64,000 nucleotides of DNA from an uncultured Lachnospiraceae bacterium (GTDB lineage Bacteria > Bacillota > Clostridia > Lachnospirales > Lachnospiraceae): NCBI GenBank assembly GCA_947243855.1, contig CAMXIK010000014.1, forward strand, positions 1-64,000, in the 5' to 3' direction. A program made the position numbers and the translations under genes. A model generated the notes under the pieces. It did not search any database. It was given only the letters and a program-made list of their open reading frames with translations, and was not told the DNA's origin. Shown piece by piece: positions 52,612-61,334 of the stretch (its first letter is position 1; each line of letters starts with the position of its first letter).

Positions 52612-52911
52612 ATGAAGACAATTGCTGAAAGACAAAAAAGGAGGAACCGCTTCTCCCATGCCATCGATGCCACTATATTAGCCGGTATCATCCTTTTACT
52701 GATCGGTCTCTATTATTGTATCATAAAAGCCGGCATTCCCTTTCAAGATCCACCGTTAGAGTTACAAATACAGTACGCCGTCCACATGGGAATCGGCCGC
52801 ATACTGTTAAAAAACGGTTTTGTGATTTCCCTATGCGGAGGCATCGCACATTTCCTTTTTAAGCGAATACAAAAAAAATCCGTGTCCTGCAAGGGAGAGG
52901 GTCAAAACTGA
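52612..52911 (+). CDS. Small membrane protein, 99 aa
   Basis: Basic N-terminus (ERQKRRNRF), one clear membrane segment (AIDATILAGIILLLIGLYYCII) and a second weaker one near the C-terminus (FVISLCGGIAHFLF), then a basic tail. GAGG is 7 bases upstream of the ATG. It may share a transcript with the MBL-fold gene 60 bases upstream. No family recognised. Confidence 0.6.
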   Translation: MKTIAERQKRRNRFSHAIDATILAGIILLLIGLYYCIIKAGIPFQDPPLELQIQYAVHMGIGRILLKNGFVISLCGGIAHFLFKRIQKKSVSCKGEGQN

Positions 52912-52913
52912 CC

Positions 52914-54617
52914 CTACACCCGATACCCGCTCAGTTCCCGATTCATATCCGAAATGGCGGAAAACGTATCCGTCGCGGCAGCCTCTATGTTCTTCATTTC
53001 TTCGTCTATGGCTGCGAGCAGTTCGGAAAGATGTACGGTCTCCGCACTGCTCTCCTCGGACGCCGCGCCCACGGATTCCATGGCGGTACGAATCTCTTTC
53101 ATGACCTCCGCGTACTCTTCCATATTTTTGAGAAGCTGCTCCATAGACGTCCTGATTTCATCGGCATGCTCCGAAAAACCACGGGAAATATCCCCGAACT
53201 TCTGATAATCCGCCGAAACATCATTTTGAAGAAAACCGAGCATCTGATCCGCCAATGCATTCAGTCCCTGAATCGCTTCCACAACCTCACGGCTCATGGT
53301 CTGAATTTCATTGGCGGCATCGTTGGTGTTTCCCGCCAATGCGCCGATTTCTCCCGCTACTACCGCAAATCCCTTTCCGGCCTCCCCTGCCCTTGCCGCT
53401 TCGATAGAGGCGTTCAACGCTAATAAATTGGTCTGTCCGGATATCCCGAGAATCGTCTCTGAAAGCTCCTTAATCCGAAGAACCGCCTCCGCCTTTTTCT
53501 TTTCCAGCTGTAAGGAATGGGACAGCTGCTCCACCTGTTTCCCGATGCCGTCAAAAGACGTCTGCGCCGTTTCATGCAGCTTTGCCGAATCCTTGTTGAT
53601 CTCCTGTAGGCTGATCGTATTGCCCGCCGCAATCTCAACGATATTCTGAATATCCTGATAAACAAAATCCACCTGATCGCCCACAGTGGCAACGGAAGCT
53701 GCAATCTGTTCGGAGGAGGCAGCCATGGAGTGTATGGTATCGTTAATGCCGCTGATCTGCGCAGCCGAATCCGTCACATGGGTATTGATATCTCCCATTT
53801 TTGTCTCAATGCTGCCTGCCCCGCCTTTAATTTCCCTGACCGTATTTGCAGTCTTTTCCAAAAGCTGATTCAGGCTGTTTCCGATCACTTCCAGCTCGTC
53901 TCCCGACGTAATATTTAATACCTTCGTGAGATCCCCGTCATCGGACGCCACCTCAAGAATTTTATCGTTCACCTTGATGAAATTGCGCCGCATTCTAACC
54001 GCGACAAGCACGGCTGCCGCGCCCGCAAACAGGATCGCCGCCCCCACCGCTAACAGAATATTGCGGATCAGGCTGTTTAAGGACGTCTGTATGGAGGACG
54101 CCTCGTAATCCACCGCCACAATTCCCAGCACCTTTCCGTCCAGCCTAATAGGCGCGTACCCGCTGTAAAAGGTTCCCCACTCGTCGGTGAAAGGGTCCTT
54201 CGTCACGGAAGGGCCGCCCTGCATAGCCTGAAACATGGCATCCTGCGCTTCATAGTCTTCCGCATACTCTCCCGGGTCCTCCGGGTCCGTATCCACCACA
54301 AACTGAAACAGGCTCGCATCCTTTGGCATCAGCGTATAAACATAGGTAACCGAATTGCCTACCAGAAAGAAACTCAAACTGTCCTTAACCGCCACCAGCG
54401 CCGCCTCGTCGCCCTCCATGGCTTTCGCAAAAATCTCCCCATCCACATTTTCCGCGGCAATCACAGCAATTTCCATCACGTCATCCTTGCATTTCTTTTG
54501 CAGGAAATCGCTCATATTAGCGTAGGCAATGCCTCCCACGATCACCGCAACAATGACGGCTGCCCCTAAAATAAACAAAAAAAGCTGCGCGGCAATGCTG
54601 AGTTTCTTCGTTTTCAT
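52914..54617 (-). CDS. Methyl-accepting chemotaxis protein with extracellular cache-type sensor
   Basis: 567 aa. Two membrane segments (about 10-33 and 188-210) bracket a periplasmic-side domain with cache character ([45 protein letters not shown]). A HAMP-like linker follows ([27 protein letters not shown]), then the signalling coiled coil with tip [30 protein letters not shown]. It converges with the small membrane-protein gene. The ligand is unknown. Confidence 0.93.
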   Translation of the reverse strand: MKTKKLSIAAQLFLFILGAAVIVAVIVGGIAYANMSDFLQKKCKDDVMEIAVIAAENVDGEIFAKAMEGDEAALVAVKDSLSFFLVGNSVTYVYTLMPKDASLFQFVVDTDPEDPGEYAEDYEAQDAMFQAMQGGPSVTKDPFTDEWGTFYSGYAPIRLDGKVLGIVAVDYEASSIQTSLNSLIRNILLAVGAAILFAGAAAVLVAVRMRRNFIKVNDKILEVASDDGDLTKVLNITSGDELEVIGNSLNQLLEKTANTVREIKGGAGSIETKMGDINTHVTDSAAQISGINDTIHSMAASSEQIAASVATVGDQVDFVYQDIQNIVEIAAGNTISLQEINKDSAKLHETAQTSFDGIGKQVEQLSHSLQLEKKKAEAVLRIKELSETILGISGQTNLLALNASIEAARAGEAGKGFAVVAGEIGALAGNTNDAANEIQTMSREVVEAIQGLNALADQMLGFLQNDVSADYQKFGDISRGFSEHADEIRTSMEQLLKNMEEYAEVMKEIRTAMESVGAASEESSAETVHLSELLAAIDEEMKNIEAAATDTFSAISDMNRELSGYRV

Positions 54618-54777
54618 CCCTTCTGTATCCTCCTCTGTTGTCTCTTCCCCTGCGGAACCGTTCTTTTGTTTCTATTTTCTATCCGCAAAAGCTTCTGTAC
54701 TATTGTACAGAAAAAAGCGATTGGTAGGAACAGATTCGGTATATATCGTAATTTTTAGGGAATATTTTGCATTTAGT

Positions 54778-56313
54778 TTACATAACTTTTCTCCTTGCCG
54801 TCCGCAGAATCCGCTCCACCGCCGCCTCCGCGTTCACGGGCAGATTTCCCATTGTATGCTCTTCCATTCCGGATGCCGTATTCTCCATTTCGGAAACTGT
54901 CCCTTCTATTCCCGTCTCAAAAACCTGCAAGGCATACCGGGCCAGCAGACCCGAAACCCGGCCCCGTTCTATGGAATCCTCCGTGCCAAGAACGACCACC
55001 ACCAAATCATGCTCCATGACCCCGTCGTCCGCAGTCAGGGAAGTAACCAGACAGGCCCCCGCCCTGTTGGTGGTTCCCGTTTTCAGCCCCGTAACCTGAG
55101 ACAGATTGTGCAAAAGCGGATTGGTATTTTTTACCTCAAAATCAAGAGATTCCAGCGTCGCTTCTTTCATGGATGTGATATCCGTGATCTGGGGGTACAC
55201 TTTCAAGAAATAGGAGGCCAGACGGAACATATCCCCCGCGCTCATGCTGTTTTGCCGTTTTGCAGGAATCGCCTCTTCTGTGTAGACTGGAAGACCGTTA
55301 CAATTGTAAAAAGCGGCTTGGGAAAGACCAAGCTCCAGCGCTTTTTGATTCATGGCTTGGACAAACGCCTCCTCCGAACCTGCAACCGCTTCCGCCAGAC
55401 ATAGTGCGCATTCATTGCTGGACGGCAGAAGCGCCCCCACCAGAAGCTCCTGCACCGTAATCTGCTCTCCCGCTTTTAACGGCACCACCCCGTCGCCCGA
55501 ATCGGCTAACGCCTGCGCTGCCTCCGAAATCGTGATTTGCTGGTCAAGGGTAAGCTGCCCGTCCGCGATAGCGTCCATCGCCAAAAGACAAGTCATCAGC
55601 TTCGACGTGCTTGCGATCGGATAAGGCGCATCGGACTGATACTCATAATAGATTTCCCCGGTCGTCGCGTCTCCTGCCAGCACGCTGTTGACCCCATAAA
55701 AATATCCCGCTTCTTCCAACGCCGCCGGTGAAATACGGAAAGGCTCATTCGTATGAATCTCAAGACCGTCCGCAGCGGGAACCGTAATTTCCATATCTAA
55801 AATCATCGCCAGATCCGCCGCCATCATAAAGCAGTCGTAATTGCCGGAGGGTAGTTCCGTAATGATCGTATAATAAGACGCCGTTTCTTCGTTTATCTGG
55901 AACTCATTCCGCCGCAGAGCGATATCCGAATTTTTATTGGTTTCGCCGCTTTCCCCGTCTTCCCATAAATCATTTTCTCCTCCCACGGGCACATAAACGC
56001 CTCCCAGATGCAAGGAAACAGTATTTTTCGTAATTTCCAGTGAGAACGATTTTTCCGTATCATTTAAGAGCATCGCCAGATCCCGCAGGGAAAAATAGGT
56101 ATTATCCTCGTACCCATAATCCAGCGTTTTTACCATGTCCGCGCCGCCCGCATCCGTCTGTACCTGACACACGCCGGGAATGGTAAAAGCGGCGGCCGCC
56201 CTGAGCGGAAAAATGGCGCAAAGCAGAATGATGGACAATAGAAAAGCCCATATTATGCCGGTTTTCTTTCCGTTTGTCTGATTTATGTTCTCTTGCGCTC
56301 GCATCGTTTTCAC
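54778..56313 (-). CDS. D-alanyl-D-alanine carboxypeptidase (S11) with N-terminal copper-amine-oxidase-like domain
   Basis: 511 aa. Exported by an N-terminal signal/anchor (IIWAFLLSIILLCAIFPL). Residues about 45-195 resemble the copper amine oxidase N-terminal fold seen in clostridial cell-wall proteins (YFSLRDLAMLLNDTEKSFSLE). The peptidase domain has the three penicillin-binding motifs: S-x-x-K in ASTSKLMT, S-x-N in PSSNECAL, and KTG in GLKTGTTNRAG. It trims the terminal D-Ala of peptidoglycan stem peptides. The gene is followed downstream by the cache chemoreceptor and preceded by an exported protein of unknown function 60 bases away. Confidence 0.92.
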   Translation of the reverse strand: MKTMRAQENINQTNGKKTGIIWAFLLSIILLCAIFPLRAAAAFTIPGVCQVQTDAGGADMVKTLDYGYEDNTYFSLRDLAMLLNDTEKSFSLEITKNTVSLHLGGVYVPVGGENDLWEDGESGETNKNSDIALRRNEFQINEETASYYTIITELPSGNYDCFMMAADLAMILDMEITVPAADGLEIHTNEPFRISPAALEEAGYFYGVNSVLAGDATTGEIYYEYQSDAPYPIASTSKLMTCLLAMDAIADGQLTLDQQITISEAAQALADSGDGVVPLKAGEQITVQELLVGALLPSSNECALCLAEAVAGSEEAFVQAMNQKALELGLSQAAFYNCNGLPVYTEEAIPAKRQNSMSAGDMFRLASYFLKVYPQITDITSMKEATLESLDFEVKNTNPLLHNLSQVTGLKTGTTNRAGACLVTSLTADDGVMEHDLVVVVLGTEDSIERGRVSGLLARYALQVFETGIEGTVSEMENTASGMEEHTMGNLPVNAEAAVERILRTARRKVM

Positions 56314-56373
56314 AAATGCCCTCCCTGCTCTATTCTTTGCCTTCGGTTTTCCAAGAGCGCCTGTTTGCGCCGC

Positions 56374-57105
56374 TCATTGTGTAGACTGCCGTAACGTATA
56401 TACCACAGGGTATTCATCGGAAGAAAGATCCGAAGAATCGGCGTCCGTTTCTCCCATCAAAATCAGGCTTTCGTCCTGCCGAATATAGATTTCCGTCTTT
56501 GTCACAACCGTTCCGTCCTCTTCAAACCGTCTGGTCAAAATGTCATCCGTCTTTTCATAGCTGCCGCCGCCGTCATACTGCGCCTGCAGCTCTTCCAGAG
56601 AGGGCAAAAGTTTGGGTCCGTAAGACTGTAAATATGCCTCAGTAGACATGCCGAAGGTTTCCGTCACAAGAGCCTCTATGGCTCCCTCGTCCGTACCGCC
56701 CGCATAGCCCGCCATGGAAAGCCGTTTGGCCAGAAGATCATGAAAGGCCGCAGCCAGCGCCGCATAAGCCGCCTGACTGCAAGCCTCGTAACTTTCTGGC
56801 GACACCTTACATACAAAAGTCCCCGCCGAGTCGTCCGTCTGCGCAAAAGATAGATTGACCTCCACAGTCAATTTCGGTGTATAGGACTCCATCTCCTCCA
56901 AAGAAAAAGAAACACCCTCTATTTCCTGCAGCCAGCTATAGGCCGAGACAGCCGCTTGTTCCGTCAGATTCAGCTCAGCCGTCCACTCCCCGGAAAGGCC
57001 GCTGTCGTCTGCGGCAAAGAAATGAAGGTATGCGAAAAGGGCTGTGGAAGCGGCGAGGGTTAGAAACAAGATGGTAAGTATGGTGGTTTTTATCATTTTT
57101 CTCAT
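56374..57105 (-). CDS. Exported protein of unknown function, 243 aa
   Basis: The N-terminal hydrophobic segment (TTILTILFLTLAASTALFAYLHFF) is a signal or anchor. The rest is acidic (GEWTAELNLTEQAAVSAY, EEMESYTPKLTVEVNLSFAQ), with a beta-strand-like layout ending PVVYTLRQ. The W-x-x-x-x-L-N-L segment recalls small lipoprotein-like domains but no family is clear. Position upstream of the carboxypeptidase on the same strand suggests a joint transcript and a cell-envelope role. Confidence 0.65.
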   Translation of the reverse strand: MRKMIKTTILTILFLTLAASTALFAYLHFFAADDSGLSGEWTAELNLTEQAAVSAYSWLQEIEGVSFSLEEMESYTPKLTVEVNLSFAQTDDSAGTFVCKVSPESYEACSQAAYAALAAAFHDLLAKRLSMAGYAGGTDEGAIEALVTETFGMSTEAYLQSYGPKLLPSLEELQAQYDGGGSYEKTDDILTRRFEEDGTVVTKTEIYIRQDESLILMGETDADSSDLSSDEYPVVYTLRQSTQ

Positions 57106-57218
57106 AAATCTACCTTCTTTTCAACAACGGACAGCCTTTTTTCTCACGGCTGCTATTTAAAAAATTTCTCTGGAAAACACCATGGCAAAAACTCCCTGCC
57201 CATATTTGAGATGTCATC

Positions 57219-57818
57219 TTACCTAAAGTTTAAATTCCTTTTTTCTATATGTTCAATACCTGTTAATTTGATAATATTTTCTAAATACCAATCCTCACAT
57301 TCATCATAATACATTTGGGATTTTCTTTTTTTAAAAATACGAAATGGTTCCATTTCAGAATTATCATAGATATGACAAATATCACAAAATACAATTAATT
57401 CTTTAACCAATGCCAAAGCTTTGTCATATCGTTTTATTATTTTCTCTTCCGGAACGTCATGCCCTCCCGCCTCAACTCTCGTTTTTACACGCAACACATT
57501 TATCATCGGGTCGGCCGTAAGTATATAATAGCAACGTATAAAATATCCTTTTTCTTTTGCACGTTGAATCATTCTCAAATTTCGATCTGTAGACAGAACT
57601 GTCTCAAAACAAAATTCTTCCATACGCTCCAAATGCTCTTCTCGCTGCTTTTCTGCTATCTGTGCTGCCTCTAAATCTGAGCACTTTAAAAACTTTTTTA
57701 TTTCATCCGCATTAATGTAATCCATGGGCGGCTTTAATAATTCTGTAAACGTACTTTTTCCCGAACCATTCGGCCCGGCAAACACTACAATTTCCGGCAT
57801 TTTTTCTTCAATTTCCAT
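57219..57818 (-). CDS. Zeta-toxin-like P-loop kinase (putative toxin)
   Basis: 199 aa. The P-loop FAGPNGSGKSTF is near residues 13-24, followed by YINADEIKKFL (the D-E substrate-binding region) and FCFETVLSTDRN, as in zeta-toxin-type kinases. R-C-Y-Y-I-L-T and the arginine pair near E-A-G-G-H-D-V-P-E-E-K-I-I-K-R-Y fit the family. Zeta toxins phosphorylate UDP-N-acetylglucosamine; that is known for PezT, not shown here. It overlaps the small upstream gene by 11 bases, the expected antitoxin-first order. AT-rich, unlike the neighbouring carboxypeptidase genes. Confidence 0.82.
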   Translation of the reverse strand: MEIEEKMPEIVVFAGPNGSGKSTFTELLKPPMDYINADEIKKFLKCSDLEAAQIAEKQREEHLERMEEFCFETVLSTDRNLRMIQRAKEKGYFIRCYYILTADPMINVLRVKTRVEAGGHDVPEEKIIKRYDKALALVKELIVFCDICHIYDNSEMEPFRIFKKRKSQMYYDECEDWYLENIIKLTGIEHIEKRNLNFR

Positions 57819-58011
57819 ATCGTTCCTTTCTAACCTTTAAATCAACTGCTACCTTAGAACCGTCGCCATTTAATTCATAAATTGTTCTCGTTTTTCTATC
57901 GAACACCACCGCCGGAATACCCAAAGCTTTTTTCTTTTCCAATTCGATTTTCACCGCCGCATTTGCTCTCTTGACAACCTCTTCATCTGAAATATATTTT
58001 TTCCGTTCCAT
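57808..58011 (-). CDS. Small protein upstream of the zeta-like gene, putative antitoxin
   Basis: 67 aa from ATG 58011, with GAGGTG 6 bases before it. Basic and helical at the start (ERKKYISDEEVVKRANAAVKIELEKKKALG), then VFDRKTRTIYELNGDGSK, a short strand-rich end. It does not resemble the classical epsilon or PezA antitoxins. The link to the toxin rests on order, overlap and size. Confidence 0.55.
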   Translation of the reverse strand: MERKKYISDEEVVKRANAAVKIELEKKKALGIPAVVFDRKTRTIYELNGDGSKVAVDLKVRKERYGN

Positions 58012-58085
58012 TGCTTGCACCTCGTTTCGATCTAATTGTCATATGTTAATTTTTCCATCATACATATTTATAAATATGTATCTTG

Positions 58086-61000
58086 CTATTCATCAATATC
58101 CTGCCCTCTTCTCCCCTGCTGGAGGAACCCTTTCTGCTGTAAAAACTTCATTTTCAAAAAACTATGACCTTTTTTTCTTTCTTTCATTTTTCTTTGGATT
58201 TCCTCTTTGCTCCAAAGCTGGAGCAATATTGCGAGATAGATTGCCGCCCATTCGTCATATTCATTTTCAGGATGTTGATAACGCCTCACTATCATTTCCT
58301 CCAAGCCACTGATATTTTGCAATATATCTCCTTGAAACGAAGGCATACATACATTCACTATCCCCCAAGAAACCACCCTTTTTACGTCATATGACATATC
58401 TCGATTGACCCACAGCTCCACAAGTCTGGCAAAAATTTCAGCAGCAATTTCTCGTGGTATTAGATCCGCCGAATCATATCCTGACCATGCAAGACACCAC
58501 GAAGCCGAAAAAATTGATAAACTTAAATCATTTTGAAGTAGTCTAAAAATATGTTTATAAATCTCCTCCATCGTTGCCTGATCTGCGTCTTTCTCTTTAC
58601 CCCTAAACTCCACCTGCCTATGATATGCAGTTATCATCAGCAGCAATGCTCCTGTTACCTGTTTTCGATAATCCTCACTGCATAGATAACTCAAAATTTC
58701 TGTCAAATCATACTCCTTTTGATGTTTTCTATAACAATTGTCCAGCCACGCCTCACAAAACTCGTATATATATTCTTTCTCCAATTCCAAAAATAATCTT
58801 TTCTCTGCAATCTCACTATAACTATTTCCGTACTTGCTTTTTATAATTGTGTCATATACGTTAATATTATCCCAAATACTGCTTTGATGTTTTATATTTT
58901 CAATTACCCTTCTATTTTTTATGATGGCAACAATCGCTTGTTCAAGCAGCTCCTGATTCATGGGAACCTCGTTTGCAACACAGTTTGCCAAGCACAAAGG
59001 CGCTAGATTTGCTCGTCGATCTTCTTTCTTTGAAGGAATCTCCGTAGACCGCTCAATAAGACACTCCATTAGCGGTCTAGCCTGACGCCCCAAAAGAACC
59101 GCCGCCATCGGAATAATCTCTCTCCACTGTTCATTATTAATATGCGAAATCAAAATTTCTACCGCATTACTCCCGTCATCCTCCTGAATCCATAATTCCG
59201 CAACCGCTTTCGCCGTAAGGTATTCCTGAAAACTTAAATGGGAAAACTCGTAAGTCGGAACCAACTGCCCATTCTCATTTTCCTCTAAACCCGTCTGAAT
59301 CAGCAGACTGCTCCGTTCCTCTACCTGATCGATAAAACGCGCCGGCGTAACGGTTGTATATCCCAATAATTCCGGCAATTCTTTTCTTGCTTTGACAATA
59401 CTTTTTTGCAGCTCGTCCTTGATAATTTTTTGCACGCCCTTTTTTGTCATCTCATAGGCTACAAATGCTAACTGCGGTTCGGTTTCGTCCATTTCAAGCC
59501 GATCGTGTCCAGCCGCATTCCACGTTACAAGAAGCAGCTTTATCATCTCCTCATAAAGCTGACATTTTTTGGTGGGAAGATATCCTACCCAACGCTTTAC
59601 AAATAATAACGTAGTCAACAGCAATGGATTCTGAGCTAACGCGTGAATTCTGACATCCGCCAAAATAATATTACATACTCTATCTGCTTCAGCTCGTGTC
59701 GATTCCATTTCGCCTAATATAGCCTGATGCCATTTCAAACACAATAATCGAATTTCCTCTTCATCCATGCCGTCAATCGTATATTGCTGACAATAACTTG
59801 CCAATGTACTGGCCACCGCACGGAATCCGGCTTCACGGGAAGTAACGATCAAATGACCGTTCGGGTAAGTCGCCACAAAGGTACGTAACTGATTCACAAG
59901 ACAAATCCTATTTTTTTCCTGTGATATTTCATCCAATCCATCCAGTAAGAGCAACATACGCCCTTCCTGCAAAGCGTCTTCGACAATAGCCTGAAAAGAA
60001 CTCTCATATTGTAAAATTTCGGCTCTGCGGGCAATTGACCCGATTATCTCCAAAATGCTCTTTGTAACATTATCTCCAAGATCGCGACAGCGGATATACA
60101 CCGGAAACCAATCCTTATCCGGTAAGTTATCATCCACTTTTAATCTGCGTTCAGGGAGCGCATAGGCAAGCGCAATACGACGTATAAGCGTAGACTTCCC
60201 TCCGCCCGGCTTTGCTAAAATCGCAGCCCTCATAGAATTTGTTAAAACATGCTCAATCAAAACATGTTCTTCTTCCTCATCTTGCTTACAACAAAACGTT
60301 AAAGGCACAAAGATATTTTCCAGATTCACTTTGACAGCGCCAGCTTCTTTATCTGTTGGCATACCTTCAAATTGAATTTCTCCTAACTCAGTTTCTAAAT
60401 ATCTAAAATATAAATCCTGAGCCAGCTGCTTATCTGCATCTGTTTTCGATTTCGCATTCATATAATTCAACGATGCAAATCCAATATTCTGCTTCCTTGC
60501 CTGTTCAATCAATTTCTTTGCCACGCTGTTGACCAGACGGTTTCCATCGGCGTGCACAAACGCAAAATGCGTAGTTGTCTGCTTTGGAAAATCCGAATAA
60601 TATAATACCCATATCCACCCCTCTTCACTGGCAATCAAATCCACTACGTCACAAAGATGCAGCGAACTGTTTTTTGCCTGTCTAACTGCATCAACTGCCT
60701 TTTCCAAAGAACAAAGTACATTTCCCTCAATCAACTCTTTTATTATTCCGTCCGGCCCTAACAAAATCGGTTTTTCATTGCCAATCCGCTCTTTTTCCTG
60801 TTCTAATGCAGTTTCTGTAAATCCCAAATGCGAAACAAAATATCCAACCGTTTCATATCCTACTTGGTTAAACCGCCCTTTTTCAACCCCAAACGCACCA
60901 ACAAATTTATTAATTTCACTTCCGCCAACCTTTTGCTGCCATGCCTTACTCTCAACAATCGCAACCCTCTTTTCTGTGCGATGCAGCAAGAACATATCAA

Positions 61001-61139
61001 TTTCTCTTCCAGCTTTTTGAACATCATAATGCGGTTCTCCAAAACCAAGCGAATGAAAAACATCATAGACCATTCGGTTAAACAAATCACCTTTTTTGTT
61101 TTTATCTTTTTCAAGAAAAATTATGTCCCTAACTTTCAT
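58086..61139 (-). CDS. NACHT-domain immune-like protein with N-terminal Mrr/PD-(D/E)XK nuclease
   Basis: 1,017 aa from ATG 61139 (GGAGG 9 bases before; a TTG one codon earlier is possible). Residues 18-70 look like a restriction-endonuclease domain: DLFNRMVYDVFHSLGF, GREIDMFLL, and VAIVESKAW, giving D49...E64-x-K66. Residues about 165-285 are a linker domain shared by similar fusions, ending LENIFVPLTF. The NACHT NTPase follows: Walker A AKPGGGKST (310-318), Walker B LLLLDGLDE (396-404), VTSRE (433-437), and the winged-helix end FSHLSFQEYLTAKAVAEL. A long helical C-terminus would sense a trigger. Bacterial NACHT proteins of this type are known anti-phage factors; activity here is inferred. 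Confidence 0.85.
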   Translation of the reverse strand: MKVRDIIFLEKDKNKKGDLFNRMVYDVFHSLGFGEPHYDVQKAGREIDMFLLHRTEKRVAIVESKAWQQKVGGSEINKFVGAFGVEKGRFNQVGYETVGYFVSHLGFTETALEQEKERIGNEKPILLGPDGIIKELIEGNVLCSLEKAVDAVRQAKNSSLHLCDVVDLIASEEGWIWVLYYSDFPKQTTTHFAFVHADGNRLVNSVAKKLIEQARKQNIGFASLNYMNAKSKTDADKQLAQDLYFRYLETELGEIQFEGMPTDKEAGAVKVNLENIFVPLTFCCKQDEEEEHVLIEHVLTNSMRAAILAKPGGGKSTLIRRIALAYALPERRLKVDDNLPDKDWFPVYIRCRDLGDNVTKSILEIIGSIARRAEILQYESSFQAIVEDALQEGRMLLLLDGLDEISQEKNRICLVNQLRTFVATYPNGHLIVTSREAGFRAVASTLASYCQQYTIDGMDEEEIRLLCLKWHQAILGEMESTRAEADRVCNIILADVRIHALAQNPLLLTTLLFVKRWVGYLPTKKCQLYEEMIKLLLVTWNAAGHDRLEMDETEPQLAFVAYEMTKKGVQKIIKDELQKSIVKARKELPELLGYTTVTPARFIDQVEERSSLLIQTGLEENENGQLVPTYEFSHLSFQEYLTAKAVAELWIQEDDGSNAVEILISHINNEQWREIIPMAAVLLGRQARPLMECLIERSTEIPSKKEDRRANLAPLCLANCVANEVPMNQELLEQAIVAIIKNRRVIENIKHQSSIWDNINVYDTIIKSKYGNSYSEIAEKRLFLELEKEYIYEFCEAWLDNCYRKHQKEYDLTEILSYLCSEDYRKQVTGALLLMITAYHRQVEFRGKEKDADQATMEEIYKHIFRLLQNDLSLSIFSASWCLAWSGYDSADLIPREIAAEIFARLVELWVNRDMSYDVKRVVSWGIVNVCMPSFQGDILQNISGLEEMIVRRYQHPENEYDEWAAIYLAILLQLWSKEEIQRKMKERKKGHSFLKMKFLQQKGFLQQGRRGQDIDE

Positions 61140-61142
61140 CAA

Positions 61143-61334
61143 GTTTATCCTCCACTGTTGTATTTAAATACTCATTCTTCTAAAAGTGTATATTAATGTA
61201 TCTTTTGCATAGCAAACATCATATCATTCTTTTTAACATGTTTTTCTAATCTGGTAATAATATGTTTATTATATTATAAAATAACTTTACAGCTTTTTCT
61301 ACGTATTTTTGATAAATGTAAACGCACCTTTTTA
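61143..61334. other. AT-rich gap upstream of the NACHT gene
   Basis: About 190 very AT-rich bases between the NACHT gene and the subtilase gene. It must contain the NACHT promoter on the minus strand, but no clean -35/-10 pair stands out. Confidence 0.35.

Noticed and set aside
55466..55482. Third copy of the AAAAGCGGGAGA leader element
   Set aside because: The 12-mer match lies inside the carboxypeptidase coding sequence and lacks the other leader elements in order.
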